A DNA stretch of 64,000 nt from contig SVRI01000007.1 in NCBI GenBank assembly GCA_015064895.1, positions 22,961 through 86,960 of the forward strand, in the 5' to 3' direction. The translations under genes were made by a program, and so were the position numbers. Position 1 is the first letter of the stretch; every line of letters begins with the position of its first letter. Positions 43,291-52,010 of this stretch are shown one piece after another. Source of the stretch: Oscillospiraceae bacterium. Its GTDB lineage: Bacteria; Bacillota; Clostridia; Oscillospirales; CAG-382. The notes below the pieces were generated by a model. It was not told the origin of the DNA and did not search any database. It worked only from the letters and a program-made list of their open reading frames with translations.

Positions 43291-44478
43291 TTATAAAGTT
43301 TCTTTAAGAACCCTGCCCATGGTTTCAACACCGCGTATTATCTGATCCTTTGTAGGCATTGAATAGTTCATACGGAAGGAATAAGTTACATCGTCGGCAC
43401 TCGGCATAAATGTTGCACCGGGAACAACTGCGATATCGGCTGCCACAAAGTTCTGAATGAGCTTTTGCATGTCGGTTCCTTCGGGAGTTGTACACCACAG
43501 GAAAAGACCGCCGTCGGGACGTGTGAACTTTACGTTTTCGGGGAAATGCTTTTCCATTTCCGAAATCATTGTCATACAGTTATCGCGGTAAAGGTCGCAA
43601 ATGCCCTTGATATGATTGTCAAGTGAATACTTTTCGATGAACTTTGAGCAAAGCATCTGGAAGAAGAGGTTTGTATGTACGTCATTTGTCTGCTTACATA
43701 CCGTAACCTTCTGTAAAAGATCCTTATGTCCGCAAAGGAAGCCGACTCTCATACCTGCCGAAAGAATCTTGGAGAAAGAGCCTGTATAAGCAACAATACC
43801 TTCATCATCCATGCTCTTGATTGTAGGAACATCCTCACCCGAGAATCTGAGTTCACCGTAAGGGTTATCTTCGAGAATCGGTACTCTGTACTTCTTTGCG
43901 ATTGCAAGTACAGCCTTTCTCTTCTCAAGGCTCATTGTGATACCTGCGGGATTCTGGAATGTGGGAATAAGGTATATAAGCTTTACCTTTTTATCACTCT
44001 TTAAAAGTGTTTCGAGCTGGTCGGGATTTATTCCGTCGTCACCAACGTCAAGACCTTTGAGCACACAGCCGTGGCTTCTGAAGGCATTGAGTGCACCGAT
44101 AAAGCTTGGTGTTTCACAAACAACGGTGTCTCCCTCATTACAAAGCACCTTTGCAACAAGGTCGATTGCCTGCTGACCGCCGCTTGTGATGATGGTTTCG
44201 TCAAAATCCTTGCCTGTATTGAACTTGGACTTTAATCTGTCGGCTACCTGCTCACGTAAAGGCATATAACCCTCGGTAATGCCGTACTGAAGCGAAAAGG
44301 CTGCCTGATTATCAAAAATCTCATTGGCAAGCACCTGCAGTTTATCTGTAGGAAAAGACAAAGGTGAAGGATTACCTGCCGCAAAGGAAATTACATTGGG
44401 GTTTGTAAGAGATTTAAATATCTCACGTATAGCTGACGGCTTTAAGGGCTCTACCTTGTCGGAAAACTTAAATTCCAT
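43291..44478 (-). CDS. PLP-dependent class I/II aminotransferase
   Basis: 395 residues of the fold-type I aminotransferase family, in the branch containing LysN/2-aminoadipate and MocR-like enzymes but without the DNA-binding domain. Motifs are ISFAAGNPSP, TSGGQQAIDL, PTFQNPAG, EDNPYGELRF and the PLP Lys in TGSFSKILSAGMRVG. The substrate is uncertain, with broad aromatic or branched-chain specificity likely. The ATG at 44478 has AAGGAG upstream; a GTG nine bases earlier falls at the edge of that site. A good promoter is at 44536-44564. Confidence 0.88.
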   Translation of the reverse strand: MEFKFSDKVEPLKPSAIREIFKSLTNPNVISFAAGNPSPLSFPTDKLQVLANEIFDNQAAFSLQYGITEGYMPLREQVADRLKSKFNTGKDFDETIITSGGQQAIDLVAKVLCNEGDTVVCETPSFIGALNAFRSHGCVLKGLDVGDDGINPDQLETLLKSDKKVKLIYLIPTFQNPAGITMSLEKRKAVLAIAKKYRVPILEDNPYGELRFSGEDVPTIKSMDDEGIVAYTGSFSKILSAGMRVGFLCGHKDLLQKVTVCKQTNDVHTNLFFQMLCSKFIEKYSLDNHIKGICDLYRDNCMTMISEMEKHFPENVKFTRPDGGLFLWCTTPEGTDMQKLIQNFVAADIAVVPGATFMPSADDVTYSFRMNYSMPTKDQIIRGVETMGRVLKETL

Positions 44479-44535
44479 ATTGAACACTCCTTATTATAAG
44501 ACACAATAGTCCAAAATACATATTTATACTTTATA

Positions 44536-44564
44536 ATTATATCACAACGAATATGTACAATCAA
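44536..44564 (-). promoter_or_regulatory. Promoter of the aminotransferase-trpS-tagO operon
   Basis: Minus strand: TTGATT (44559-44564), 17-bp spacer, TATAAT (44536-44541) with an extended TGTGA before it. Confidence 0.75.
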
Positions 44565-44640
44565 TATTTATTATATAAAAATTTTCCAGCTGTCGTAATT
44601 ATGTTATTCTTTGTGTTATTTCTTTGTGTTATTTCTTTCT

Positions 44641-44863
44641 GTACTTTTGCCCCGATGCAAAAGTACCAAAAAATCTCCACTCAACAAGAGGGGATGGCTC
44701 ATTCGGGAGAAACAAAGTGCAAAAAGGCAAATTTTGACTCAAACAATTGAAACAGGCTACTTCTACGAAGCCGTCAAAATTTGGTCGACTTCAAACTTCA
44801 ACGTCACTGCCGCCCTCATTCCGCTGACCTCCCCTCTTTCGCCGTGGTGGCTTAACTCCCCTC
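44641..44863 (+). repeat. Structured intergenic repeat, copy 1
   Basis: It begins with a perfect 10-bp hairpin GTACTTTTGC (44641-44650)/GCAAAAGTAC (44657-44666). Then follow CACTCAACAAGAG and GGATGGCTC (44692-44700). It ends with a segment reading GCCGTGGTGGCTTAACTC (to 44863). The same order of elements recurs on the opposite strand at 44999-45137. No credible ORF. It fills the 760-bp gap between the aminotransferase and the subtilase gene together with copy 2. Confidence 0.6.
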
Positions 44864-44998
44864 ATTTATATTTGTGCTAATTTGAAGTATATTCAGTTGA
44901 TTGAATTAACCATAATCAACCGATGTACCCTATAATATGTTTGAGACTTTTTCGCGAAAATGAGAGTTTAAAATTCAGTAATTACTTGCCCGCGTTGT

Positions 44999-45137
44999 GA
45001 GAGGTAAGCCGCCGCGGCAAAGGAGAGAGGTCGGCGCAGACTCGCTGAAGTTTTGGTTTTGTCTGTGAATGGTGTCGAGCCATCTCTCCTTTTGAGCGGA
45101 GCGTTTTTGCCTTCTTTTGTCGCGGGACAAAAGAAGG
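44999..45137 (-). repeat. Structured intergenic repeat, copy 2 (inverted)
   Basis: Read on the minus strand it starts with a perfect 12-bp hairpin CCTTCTTTTGTC/GACAAAAGAAGG (45110-45137, four-base loop). It then has CTCAAAAGGAG and AGATGGCTC, and ends with TTTGCCGCGGCGGCTTACC, matching the copy 1 end. It is about 85 bp shorter than copy 1 because the middle is reduced. Confidence 0.55.
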
Positions 45138-45198
45138 TCGGCACCGCAGTGCCGAAACACTCCTATAAGCACAAAGAAAGGCGTACCGCAGTACGCCT
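45138..45198 (-). terminator. Paired hairpins downstream of the subtilase gene
   Basis: Two hairpins with CGCA tetraloops on the plus strand: TCGGCAC/GTGCCGA (45138-45155) and AGGCGTAC/GTACGCCT (45179-45198). On the minus strand the second is followed by TTCTTTGT and would terminate the subtilase transcript. Confidence 0.6.
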
Positions 45199-45250
45199 CC
45201 AAATCCGTGTATCTCTAAGGAAAGACAATTATTCCCACCATATCACTTAT

Positions 45251-46909
45251 TTAATGAAATTCCACATCATATCCGGCACAGTATCTCAGAATATGTGAAG
45301 CATCAAGAATATCAACATATCCGTCGCCGTTAACATCAAGGTATTCTTTAACAATTCCTGCAATTTCATATCCCGCAGTCAGACGAAGAATGACAGATGC
45401 ATCGAGAATGTCAATAAAGCCGTCGTCATTTACATCACCCGGCAAATGAGAAATGCTTTCTACCTTGGCATTTTTGGTAAAGCCTTCTTGTGCAAGACTT
45501 ATTTCCCGTGATTCGGAAGATGCAAGAGAAAGCTTAATCAGCTTTGAATTCACCTTACCTTCGGCGTCTTCTTCACTGATTCTGACAAAGCACTTTGAAA
45601 TAGGAGCCGATGTCATATTTGTTACGCAGAAATAGCTCTCGTCTTTAACTGTATGTATGTCGGAAACAAAAACATCCTCGTCATTAAGCATCGCTTTAAG
45701 CATCATCTCTATATCAAGAAGACCTGCTCCCCACTGCTCTATCGTCTGACCCGATGTTGTTCTGTAGGTAGAGTTTGCAGTAGCCTTAATGAGTGATTCA
45801 AATTCACTTTGAGTAATATCGGGATTTACACTCTTTGCAAGAGCAGCCGCCGCAGACACAACGGGTGCGGCAAAGGATGTACCTGAATAATAAGCATATG
45901 AGCTGTCATTGTTCATTGTTGTATATATTCTCGTACCGGGTGCCGCAATATCAACCATTTCATTGGAAATTGAAGAAGCCTTGATTGAGTAGGAAGAACC
46001 ATTTCTCTCGGCATTTGCAACACTTATTACCTCGGGGTGGTATGCAGGATATCTCGGAACATTACCGCTTGTATCAATATTACCCGAAGCCGCAACAACA
46101 ATAACACCCTTGCCTATTGCGTCCTTAATGGCAGAGTACAGAATCTTACTTTCGCTGGTAGAGCCAAATGAAAGATTTATAACCTTGCAGCCGTAGTAAT
46201 CGACTGCATCATAAATGGCATCGGTTGCATCCGAAAGGCTGACTCTGCCCGAACTGTTTATAACACGCAAAGGGACAACCTTGGATTTGAATGCAACACC
46301 CACAGAACCTGTTGTATTGCAGACTGAAGCAATAACTCCCGCCACAGCCGAGCCGTGACCGTTTTCAACCGTATCATCATTGCAGGAAACGCCCGATTCA
46401 CCACTGTAATCTCTGCCGTCAATAAGGTTTGAGGAAAGGTCTGCATGCTTATAAACACCCGAGTCTATAACCCCGACATATACGCCGTTGCCGTATATAC
46501 CCGCATCCCAGGCAAAGTCCGCATTGATGGCAGGAATGTGCCACATATTTGCATAGCCCGCATTTGCTTCAACATCATAACCAAATAAATCATAATAAAT
46601 GTTTTCTTCAAAGTATTCAATAACACCGAGGGAAATAAGCTCATCCAGAGTTTCTTCGTCAGTAACCTTCAAAACGCCTCTGGACTCAGATACGCCGTCA
46701 ACACCCGAAATTTCATCAACAAGAAACTCGGCAAACTGCTCGTCGTCCATTTCCGAAAACAGACTTGCTTCATCCGAAAATGATGAAGAATCGGCAAAGA
46801 AAGACGCCGTATTTTCCTTAAGTTTTACCACGTATCCGTCAAAGTCTGCCGCAAAACAGCAGAGCGACAAAATCATACACAAGCAAATCAAAACAAGTAT
46901 TCTTTTCAT
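45251..46909 (-). CDS. Secreted subtilisin-like protease with dockerin
   Basis: 552 residues. A signal peptide (1-21) is followed by a propeptide-like region to about 115 and an S8 peptidase domain. The catalytic triad is complete: Asp149 (GVIDSGV), His185 (NGHGSAVAG) and Ser345 (SGTSFAAPV). A beta domain (about 400-490) follows. The last 62 residues form a type I dockerin with two calcium-binding repeats (GDVNDDGFIDILDASVILRL and DVNGDGYVDILDASHILRY). The dockerin should attach the protease to a cohesin scaffold. AAAAGGAGG precedes the ATG. It is last in the ribF-dac-dxs operon. Confidence 0.92.
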   Translation of the reverse strand: MKRILVLICLCMILSLCCFAADFDGYVVKLKENTASFFADSSSFSDEASLFSEMDDEQFAEFLVDEISGVDGVSESRGVLKVTDEETLDELISLGVIEYFEENIYYDLFGYDVEANAGYANMWHIPAINADFAWDAGIYGNGVYVGVIDSGVYKHADLSSNLIDGRDYSGESGVSCNDDTVENGHGSAVAGVIASVCNTTGSVGVAFKSKVVPLRVINSSGRVSLSDATDAIYDAVDYYGCKVINLSFGSTSESKILYSAIKDAIGKGVIVVAASGNIDTSGNVPRYPAYHPEVISVANAERNGSSYSIKASSISNEMVDIAAPGTRIYTTMNNDSSYAYYSGTSFAAPVVSAAAALAKSVNPDITQSEFESLIKATANSTYRTTSGQTIEQWGAGLLDIEMMLKAMLNDEDVFVSDIHTVKDESYFCVTNMTSAPISKCFVRISEEDAEGKVNSKLIKLSLASSESREISLAQEGFTKNAKVESISHLPGDVNDDGFIDILDASVILRLTAGYEIAGIVKEYLDVNGDGYVDILDASHILRYCAGYDVEFH

Positions 46910-46928
46910 AAAAAACCTCCTTTTGATA

Positions 46929-48788
46929 TCAATCCTGAGAAACAACATTTTCGCTAATTTCTTTTGCAATCTTTTCTGCTGTCATACCGAAATAATCCGT
47001 AAGCTCGTCAACGGTAGCATGAAAAGCACAGCTGTTTTCAACGGCACGTATAACAGTTTTACCGCCGAATTTACCCGAAAGGAAGGCAGCAATCTTTTCG
47101 GATATACCGCCGCTTTTTATACCTTCCTCAAGAAGATATACAACCTTTGCACCCGTCACTGCGTTGAGGATTGTCTCATAATCACACGGATAGATCTTTA
47201 CGAGCTTTATAATCATAACAGACGTATATTTACGGAGTATTTTCGCCGCCTTATAAGCTTGTTCGGTAATTCTGCCGTATGTAACAATGACAACATCGGC
47301 ATTGTAATCGCCGTAAACCGATATATCACGAGATTTATTATATACAAATCCGCTTCTGTCATATTTAGCTTCTGTCCCCTTGGGATATCTTACTACAGAC
47401 ACATTTTTTTCCGACAGTGCCTTGTCAAAGGAAGATTCCATTTCATCATAGGTTTCGGGCGAATAAACCGTAAGATCGGGAATGGAAGTAAACATTGAAA
47501 CATCAAAAAGTCCCTGATGTGTTATACCGTCATCGGGTACAAAACCGCATCTGTCGAGTGCAAGAACACACGGCAGCTTCTGTACGGAAAAGTCATGAAA
47601 AGCCTGGTCGTAAACCCTTTGTGCAAATGTGGAATAGACCGCACAAACAGGCTTCATGCCGCCTGCCGCAAGACCCGATGCAAATGACAATTCATGTTCT
47701 TCAGCAATTCCCACATCAAAAAATCTGTCGGGGTATTTTTTGCTGAATTCCAAAAGTCCCGTTCCTTCACACATTGCCGCGGTAAGAGCCGTGATTTTAT
47801 CGTCCTTCTCTGCCCTGTCTACGACTATATCGCCGAAGACATCTGAGAAGGTTTTTGACGTTGACGGTAAAACTCCGGTTTCGGTACTGAATTTGCCGAC
47901 CGAATGGTAGTGTTCGGGGTTGGTTTCTGCCTTTTCATAGCCCTTACCTTTTTTGGTTTTGACAAGTACAAAACAGCATTCACCCGAAGCCTTTGCTTCA
48001 TTGAATACGTCTTCCATTTTCTGAATGTCATGGCCGTCAACAGGACCTAAATTCTTTATATCAAGGGATGAGAAAACGCCCTTGTCGGTAATGAGGATTT
48101 TTTTGAAGAAATCCCTGATTGCCACAAAAACATTCACAAGACCTTTTCCGATAAAAGGAATTTTCATACACACATTTTTAAGATTATGCTTAAAACGGAA
48201 ATAGCATTTGCTGGTTCTGAGCTTTGAAAAATACTTTGACATGTTGCCGACATTTGATGAAATTGACATTTCATTATCGTTAATGACAACAATAAGCTTT
48301 AAATCCTTATCATAGCAGTTATTGAGTGCCTCATAAACAAGTCCGTTTGTAAACGAGCCGTCGCCAACCACCGAAACAACATAAGAATCATCACCGCAAA
48401 GCTTATTTGCGGCAGCAATACCGAGTCCCTGCGACACGGAAGGTCCGCTGTGTCCTGCAGTCAAGGTATCATATTCACTTTCAAAGCGGTTGGTAAATCC
48501 GGAAAGTCCGTCTTTTTTTCTGAGAGTATCAAATTCGTCGGCTCTTCCTGTTAAAAGCTTGTGGGTATAGCACTGATGTCCTACATCAAAGATAAGCTTG
48601 TCCTTTGGAAAATCAAAGCATCTGTGTAGAGCAATGGTAAGCTCAACAGCACCTAAATTTGACGCAAGATGACCGCCGTTTTTTGATACAACATCGGTAA
48701 TTCTTTCACGTATGTCCGATGCAAGACCCTCAAGCTCGGAATATTTCATTGTCTTGATATCACTTGGAGAATTAATCTTTGACAGCAT
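46929..48788 (-). CDS. dxs: 1-deoxy-D-xylulose-5-phosphate synthase
   Basis: 619 residues. The thiamine-diphosphate site GDGSFTNGLVYEALN (near residue 140) and DVGHQCYTHKLLTG are at the N-terminal domain. The transketolase-like pyrimidine domain has VGIAEEHELSFASGLA, and a C-terminal swivel domain ends the protein. Dxs condenses pyruvate and glyceraldehyde-3-phosphate, the first step of the MEP isoprenoid pathway. It also feeds thiamine and pyridoxal synthesis. The gene follows the dac gene by five bases. Confidence 0.96.
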   Translation of the reverse strand: MLSKINSPSDIKTMKYSELEGLASDIRERITDVVSKNGGHLASNLGAVELTIALHRCFDFPKDKLIFDVGHQCYTHKLLTGRADEFDTLRKKDGLSGFTNRFESEYDTLTAGHSGPSVSQGLGIAAANKLCGDDSYVVSVVGDGSFTNGLVYEALNNCYDKDLKLIVVINDNEMSISSNVGNMSKYFSKLRTSKCYFRFKHNLKNVCMKIPFIGKGLVNVFVAIRDFFKKILITDKGVFSSLDIKNLGPVDGHDIQKMEDVFNEAKASGECCFVLVKTKKGKGYEKAETNPEHYHSVGKFSTETGVLPSTSKTFSDVFGDIVVDRAEKDDKITALTAAMCEGTGLLEFSKKYPDRFFDVGIAEEHELSFASGLAAGGMKPVCAVYSTFAQRVYDQAFHDFSVQKLPCVLALDRCGFVPDDGITHQGLFDVSMFTSIPDLTVYSPETYDEMESSFDKALSEKNVSVVRYPKGTEAKYDRSGFVYNKSRDISVYGDYNADVVIVTYGRITEQAYKAAKILRKYTSVMIIKLVKIYPCDYETILNAVTGAKVVYLLEEGIKSGGISEKIAAFLSGKFGGKTVIRAVENSCAFHATVDELTDYFGMTAEKIAKEISENVVSQD

Positions 48789-48793
48789 AATTA

Positions 48794-50206
48794 TCAGCTC
48801 TTTTTCTTAAAGTTATCATTATCTTTTAACCTGTTACCTGTGTATTTACTGCGTCTGAAGTACTTATAGTAAATGGAAAAACCGATATACACAAGGAAAA
48901 GTACAACAAGCGTTACGGTAAAAACTATAAACCACTTACTCTTTACAAACCTTTCAACCTTGCTGAGAAAATAAAGCACGTTGCTTTTATCCACAGAAAC
49001 ATCCGAAACAAGATTTATTTTTCCGATTGCAACCTCACCCTTATACTTTACAACCACCTCACCGAAAACCGAGCCCTTATTTACCGGAGCCTTTGCCGCG
49101 TCGGTAAACACACGCTTTTCAAAGGTTATGTCCTTGGCAAAATCAAGGTCGTTTGGCAAAAGCACCTTGAGTTCCGTTTCGGGAAAAAGTGCAAAATGAT
49201 CGACATCAACTGCATTTTTAACAGCAAGCTCGCACATGACAGAGTCAGTAGAAGCCACAACCTGATAGCCGAAATTATCGGTACAGAAGTCAAAGATGCT
49301 TCTCAAATCTCTGTATACATAGCTTGTATCGTCAGTTTCTATCGACTTCATAACAACGCAGAGATATGTAAGGCCGTTATCAGCCGTTACCGTCGATACA
49401 CCGCAGTATCCGCCGTCGGGCGTACTGCCGACACTCATGCCGTCAGCAGGATTATAGAAATACTTATCCGATGTTACCTTTGACAAAAACATATTTCTGT
49501 TGGTAAGGATTCTCTTTATTCTGTCCGACTCAAAACGTGTGGAATTACTCATATTGAAAAGCTCGGAAACATAATAAAAATACTGACCGATAATTGCCGT
49601 GTCCCTCGCAGTTGTAAGCTGGTCAGGGTCATCAAATCCGGTTACATTCGCAAAGGTTGTCGAGTTTGCACCGATTTGCTTTGCCTTATCATTCATAAGC
49701 TTTACAAACTCTTCTTCACTGCCCGCAACATATTCTGCAAGAACAAGTGCCGCATCATTGGCACCGCTTATAAGAAGCGCATTGAGAAGCTCGTTTGCAG
49801 AATAAACCTCACCCGCAGCTATCAATATATTTGCACCCTGAGTTTTTCTTACTGCCTCGGCAGAAGCTGTAATATCAACATCAAGGTCGGGTATGTTCTC
49901 ATATGCAACAATTGCCGTCATAAGCTTTACGGTAGATGCCGGAAACACGGGTTCTTTTGAGTTCTTTTCATATATGACAGTACCCGTATTGAGGTTCATG
50001 GCATAGGCACTGAAGCCTTCAATCTGAGGCCGGTTGTCCATACCTGCATACTCCGAGAGGGTTTTACCGTTGTAGGTAAGCTCGGGCATTGCCTTTACAT
50101 CATCCGATGCACATACGGGCAATACGAAAGATATAACAACAATTGCAAAAAAGCAAAGTTTAATTACCGTTTTTTTCTTCAAAGAATTTCTTAGTCTGTT
50201 CAACAT
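48794..50206 (-). CDS. S11 family D-Ala-D-Ala carboxypeptidase-like protein with altered active site
   Basis: 470 residues. A signal peptide is followed by an S11 penicillin-binding domain, a C-terminal beta domain (about 320-400), a membrane helix (about 425-445) and a basic cytosolic tail. The nucleophile motif is intact (PASTVKLM, Ser91-x-x-Lys94). The second motif reads SGAND where SAN or SGN is expected (a shifted Gly-Ala-Asn at 148-150). The KTG motif is replaced by ADG (254-256). Carboxypeptidase activity is therefore uncertain. The start at 50206 lies inside the ribF gene, overlapping it by 47 bases, with a weak ribosome-binding site. Confidence 0.82.
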   Translation of the reverse strand: MLNRLRNSLKKKTVIKLCFFAIVVISFVLPVCASDDVKAMPELTYNGKTLSEYAGMDNRPQIEGFSAYAMNLNTGTVIYEKNSKEPVFPASTVKLMTAIVAYENIPDLDVDITASAEAVRKTQGANILIAAGEVYSANELLNALLISGANDAALVLAEYVAGSEEEFVKLMNDKAKQIGANSTTFANVTGFDDPDQLTTARDTAIIGQYFYYVSELFNMSNSTRFESDRIKRILTNRNMFLSKVTSDKYFYNPADGMSVGSTPDGGYCGVSTVTADNGLTYLCVVMKSIETDDTSYVYRDLRSIFDFCTDNFGYQVVASTDSVMCELAVKNAVDVDHFALFPETELKVLLPNDLDFAKDITFEKRVFTDAAKAPVNKGSVFGEVVVKYKGEVAIGKINLVSDVSVDKSNVLYFLSKVERFVKSKWFIVFTVTLVVLFLVYIGFSIYYKYFRRSKYTGNRLKDNDNFKKKS

Positions 50207-51086
50207 TTATACTTATGTTCTCCTTTAACTCATCGAGTGAGGAAAACTTCCTTTCATCACGAAGCTTTTTACAAAAATACAAGCCCACTTGCTTACCGTA
50301 AACATCGCCGTCAAAGTCAATGACATACGTCTCGGCAACAGGTGTGTTATCACTTGACACTGTGGGCTTTACGCCAAAATTTGTAACACCCATATATTCC
50401 TTACCGTCAACAATAACAATAGTGGAATATACACCGAACCTTGGCAGTACAAGCTCTTTCGGTATAATCTGATTTATTGTCGGAAAACCCAGCTTGTGAC
50501 CGAGATGTGCACCGTGCACAACCTTTGATGTAAAACCGTAAGGAGCACCGAGAAGCTCCCACGCTTCATCCGCCCTGCCGTCTGCAAGAAGGCTTCTTAT
50601 GTATGTTGACGATACAACAACTCCGCCGCACTTTAAGCTTTCAACAATTACGGCATCTTTGCCGCTCTCCTGCATGAGCCTGACTAAGTCGGCACTCTTT
50701 CCCAAGGCTTCTTTGCCAAAGCTGAAGTTCTCACCGCAGAAGGCACATACACAGCCGAATTTGTCAACGATGTAACGGACAAACATTTCGGGATTCATGT
50801 TCTTTACATCATCAAAGTGCTCAAGGTAGACAAAATCGGGGTTGCAGAACTCATTGATATAAGACAGTCTGTACCCAAGAAGCGACAGCACCGAATGGTC
50901 TGCATTTGCAAATTTAGGACTGTCCGAAAAGGTGTAAACACCAAACGTAAGCCCCTTTTCCTTTGCATATCTCTTTGCAGAATTTAAGAGATGCTGATGC
51001 CCTTTATGAACACCGTCAAAGTTGCCGAAAGCAAGCACACAGTTATTGAATTTTGATTTATCATAAACGCTTTCAAAAATTTCCAT
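50160..51086 (-). CDS. ribF: Bifunctional riboflavin kinase/FAD synthetase
   Basis: 308 residues. The N-terminal nucleotidyltransferase domain has LAFGNFDGVHKGHQHLL and STYIRSLLADGRADEAWELL. The C-terminal kinase domain (about 180-305) has GHKLGFPTINQ and YVIDFDGDVYGKQVGLYF. It converts riboflavin to FMN and FAD, which the hydrogenase flavoprotein subunit in this window needs. GAGGAA precedes the ATG. It leads a four-gene minus-strand cluster. Confidence 0.95.
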   Translation of the reverse strand: MEIFESVYDKSKFNNCVLAFGNFDGVHKGHQHLLNSAKRYAKEKGLTFGVYTFSDSPKFANADHSVLSLLGYRLSYINEFCNPDFVYLEHFDDVKNMNPEMFVRYIVDKFGCVCAFCGENFSFGKEALGKSADLVRLMQESGKDAVIVESLKCGGVVVSSTYIRSLLADGRADEAWELLGAPYGFTSKVVHGAHLGHKLGFPTINQIIPKELVLPRFGVYSTIVIVDGKEYMGVTNFGVKPTVSSDNTPVAETYVIDFDGDVYGKQVGLYFCKKLRDERKFSSLDELKENISINVEQTKKFFEEKNGN

Positions 51087-51173
51087 TAATTTCCTCAGAA
51101 TTGCACAAAAGTAACATTATATATATTCATACACAATAAGTTTATCATAGAAATAGAAAAAAGTCAATAATAT

Positions 51174-51203
51174 AAAAGCCGTTCCCTCAAAAAAGAGAAC
51201 GGC
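51174..51203 (-). terminator. Terminator of queT
   Basis: Minus strand: GCCGTTC (51197-51203)/GAACGGC (51178-51184), followed by TTTTATA. Confidence 0.8.
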
Positions 51204-51208
51204 AAAAT

Positions 51209-51712
51209 TTACCCGAATATATGCTTTGAATGTTTATAAAGCGAATAGTAAAGAACGGCTCCCAGTACACCGCAGGAAATGATTTCCCCAAGCCCCACTG
51301 TTGCCATAAAGTAGAATACACTGCCTTCAAAACCGTAGGCAAATTTAAGTACAAAGGGAATAATCAAGGTGTTTGAAAGGATAGTCGGCAAGGTGTAAAG
51401 ACACGGAAACATCCTATGTTTTGACATGTAATAAGTACCGCCGGCACCTAAAAGGGTTGCAAGACTTCCGAAGATGACATCGAGTATCATAACGGGCTGT
51501 GAAAATAAAAGATTTGACACAATACACCCGACAAAAAGTCCCGGAATTGCGTATGGTGTAAATATCGGCAAAATACATAATGCCTCTGACAAGCGGCACT
51601 GTATTACCCCCGACGAAAGACCTATTACGCTTGATAAATAGGTCAGCACCACATAAAGTGCGGCAATGAGTGCACTGTGGCTCATCATTCTTATTCTGTT
51701 GTTTTTCTTCAT
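51209..51712 (-). CDS. queT: QueT-type ECF transporter substrate-binding subunit
   Basis: 167 residues with five to six hydrophobic helices. The sequence fits the QueT family: HSALIAALYVVLTYLSS near the start, then GVIQCRLSEALCILPIFTPY and a final LGEIISCGVLGAVLYY. QueT binds queuosine precursors such as preQ1 and works with a shared ECF energising module, not found here. GGAG precedes the ATG. A structured leader of about 140 nt lies upstream. The tgt gene at 20.7 kb fits a salvage pathway. Confidence 0.85.
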   Translation of the reverse strand: MKKNNRIRMMSHSALIAALYVVLTYLSSVIGLSSGVIQCRLSEALCILPIFTPYAIPGLFVGCIVSNLLFSQPVMILDVIFGSLATLLGAGGTYYMSKHRMFPCLYTLPTILSNTLIIPFVLKFAYGFEGSVFYFMATVGLGEIISCGVLGAVLYYSLYKHSKHIFG

Positions 51713-51860
51713 GGTATTTCTCCTTTAGTTTTGTTTTACATGAGGAAGGTTTCGAACTCATGTGAAGATGACTTATGATAACATCTCAATTTTAAGAGTT
51801 TTTGTATCACGGGTTAATTTTCTGTTCATTTTTATCGGTTAGTTGGCACTAACCACGTAC
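51713..51860 (-). promoter_or_regulatory. Structured 5' leader of queT, possible preQ1-type riboswitch
   Basis: The AT-rich minus-strand leader contains two clear hairpins: GGTTAGT/ACTAACC with a four-base loop (51837-51854) and ACATGAG/CTCATGT (51738-51763). The second ends 15 bases before the ribosome-binding site. QueT genes are frequent riboswitch targets. The hairpins do not match the preQ1-I layout I know. I cannot confirm a preQ1-II or preQ1-III fold by eye. Confidence 0.35.
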
Positions 51861-52010
51861 AAGTATAGCTTAAAATACTCAATATTTCTCATTATTAATT
51901 TACATAAATTTTACAAAGAGGGTTTTTAGTACAAAAAACGTGTTAAATTCGATAAAAAACTTTGAAAATACCTGTTTTTTTTATATTTACCTCTTTATTT
52001 TTATAAATGA

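Noticed and set aside
44536..44564. A Rex-like match (TTGTGATATAATTATAAA) at the aminotransferase-trpS promoter
   Set aside because: Only the half shared with the extended -10 promoter fits. The right half-site lacks CAA. It serves as a warning that TGTGATATAAT alone is not evidence of Rex binding.
44479..44640. T-box leader for trpS
   Set aside because: No specifier stem, AGGGUGGNACCGCG-type box or terminator was seen before the aminotransferase-trpS operon. The leader is only about 50 nt.
44553..45298. Small ORFs (65-89 codons) in the 44.5-45.3 kb gap
   Set aside because: They cross perfect hairpins and the inverted repeat copies and have implausible compositions. They lack convincing ribosome-binding sites.
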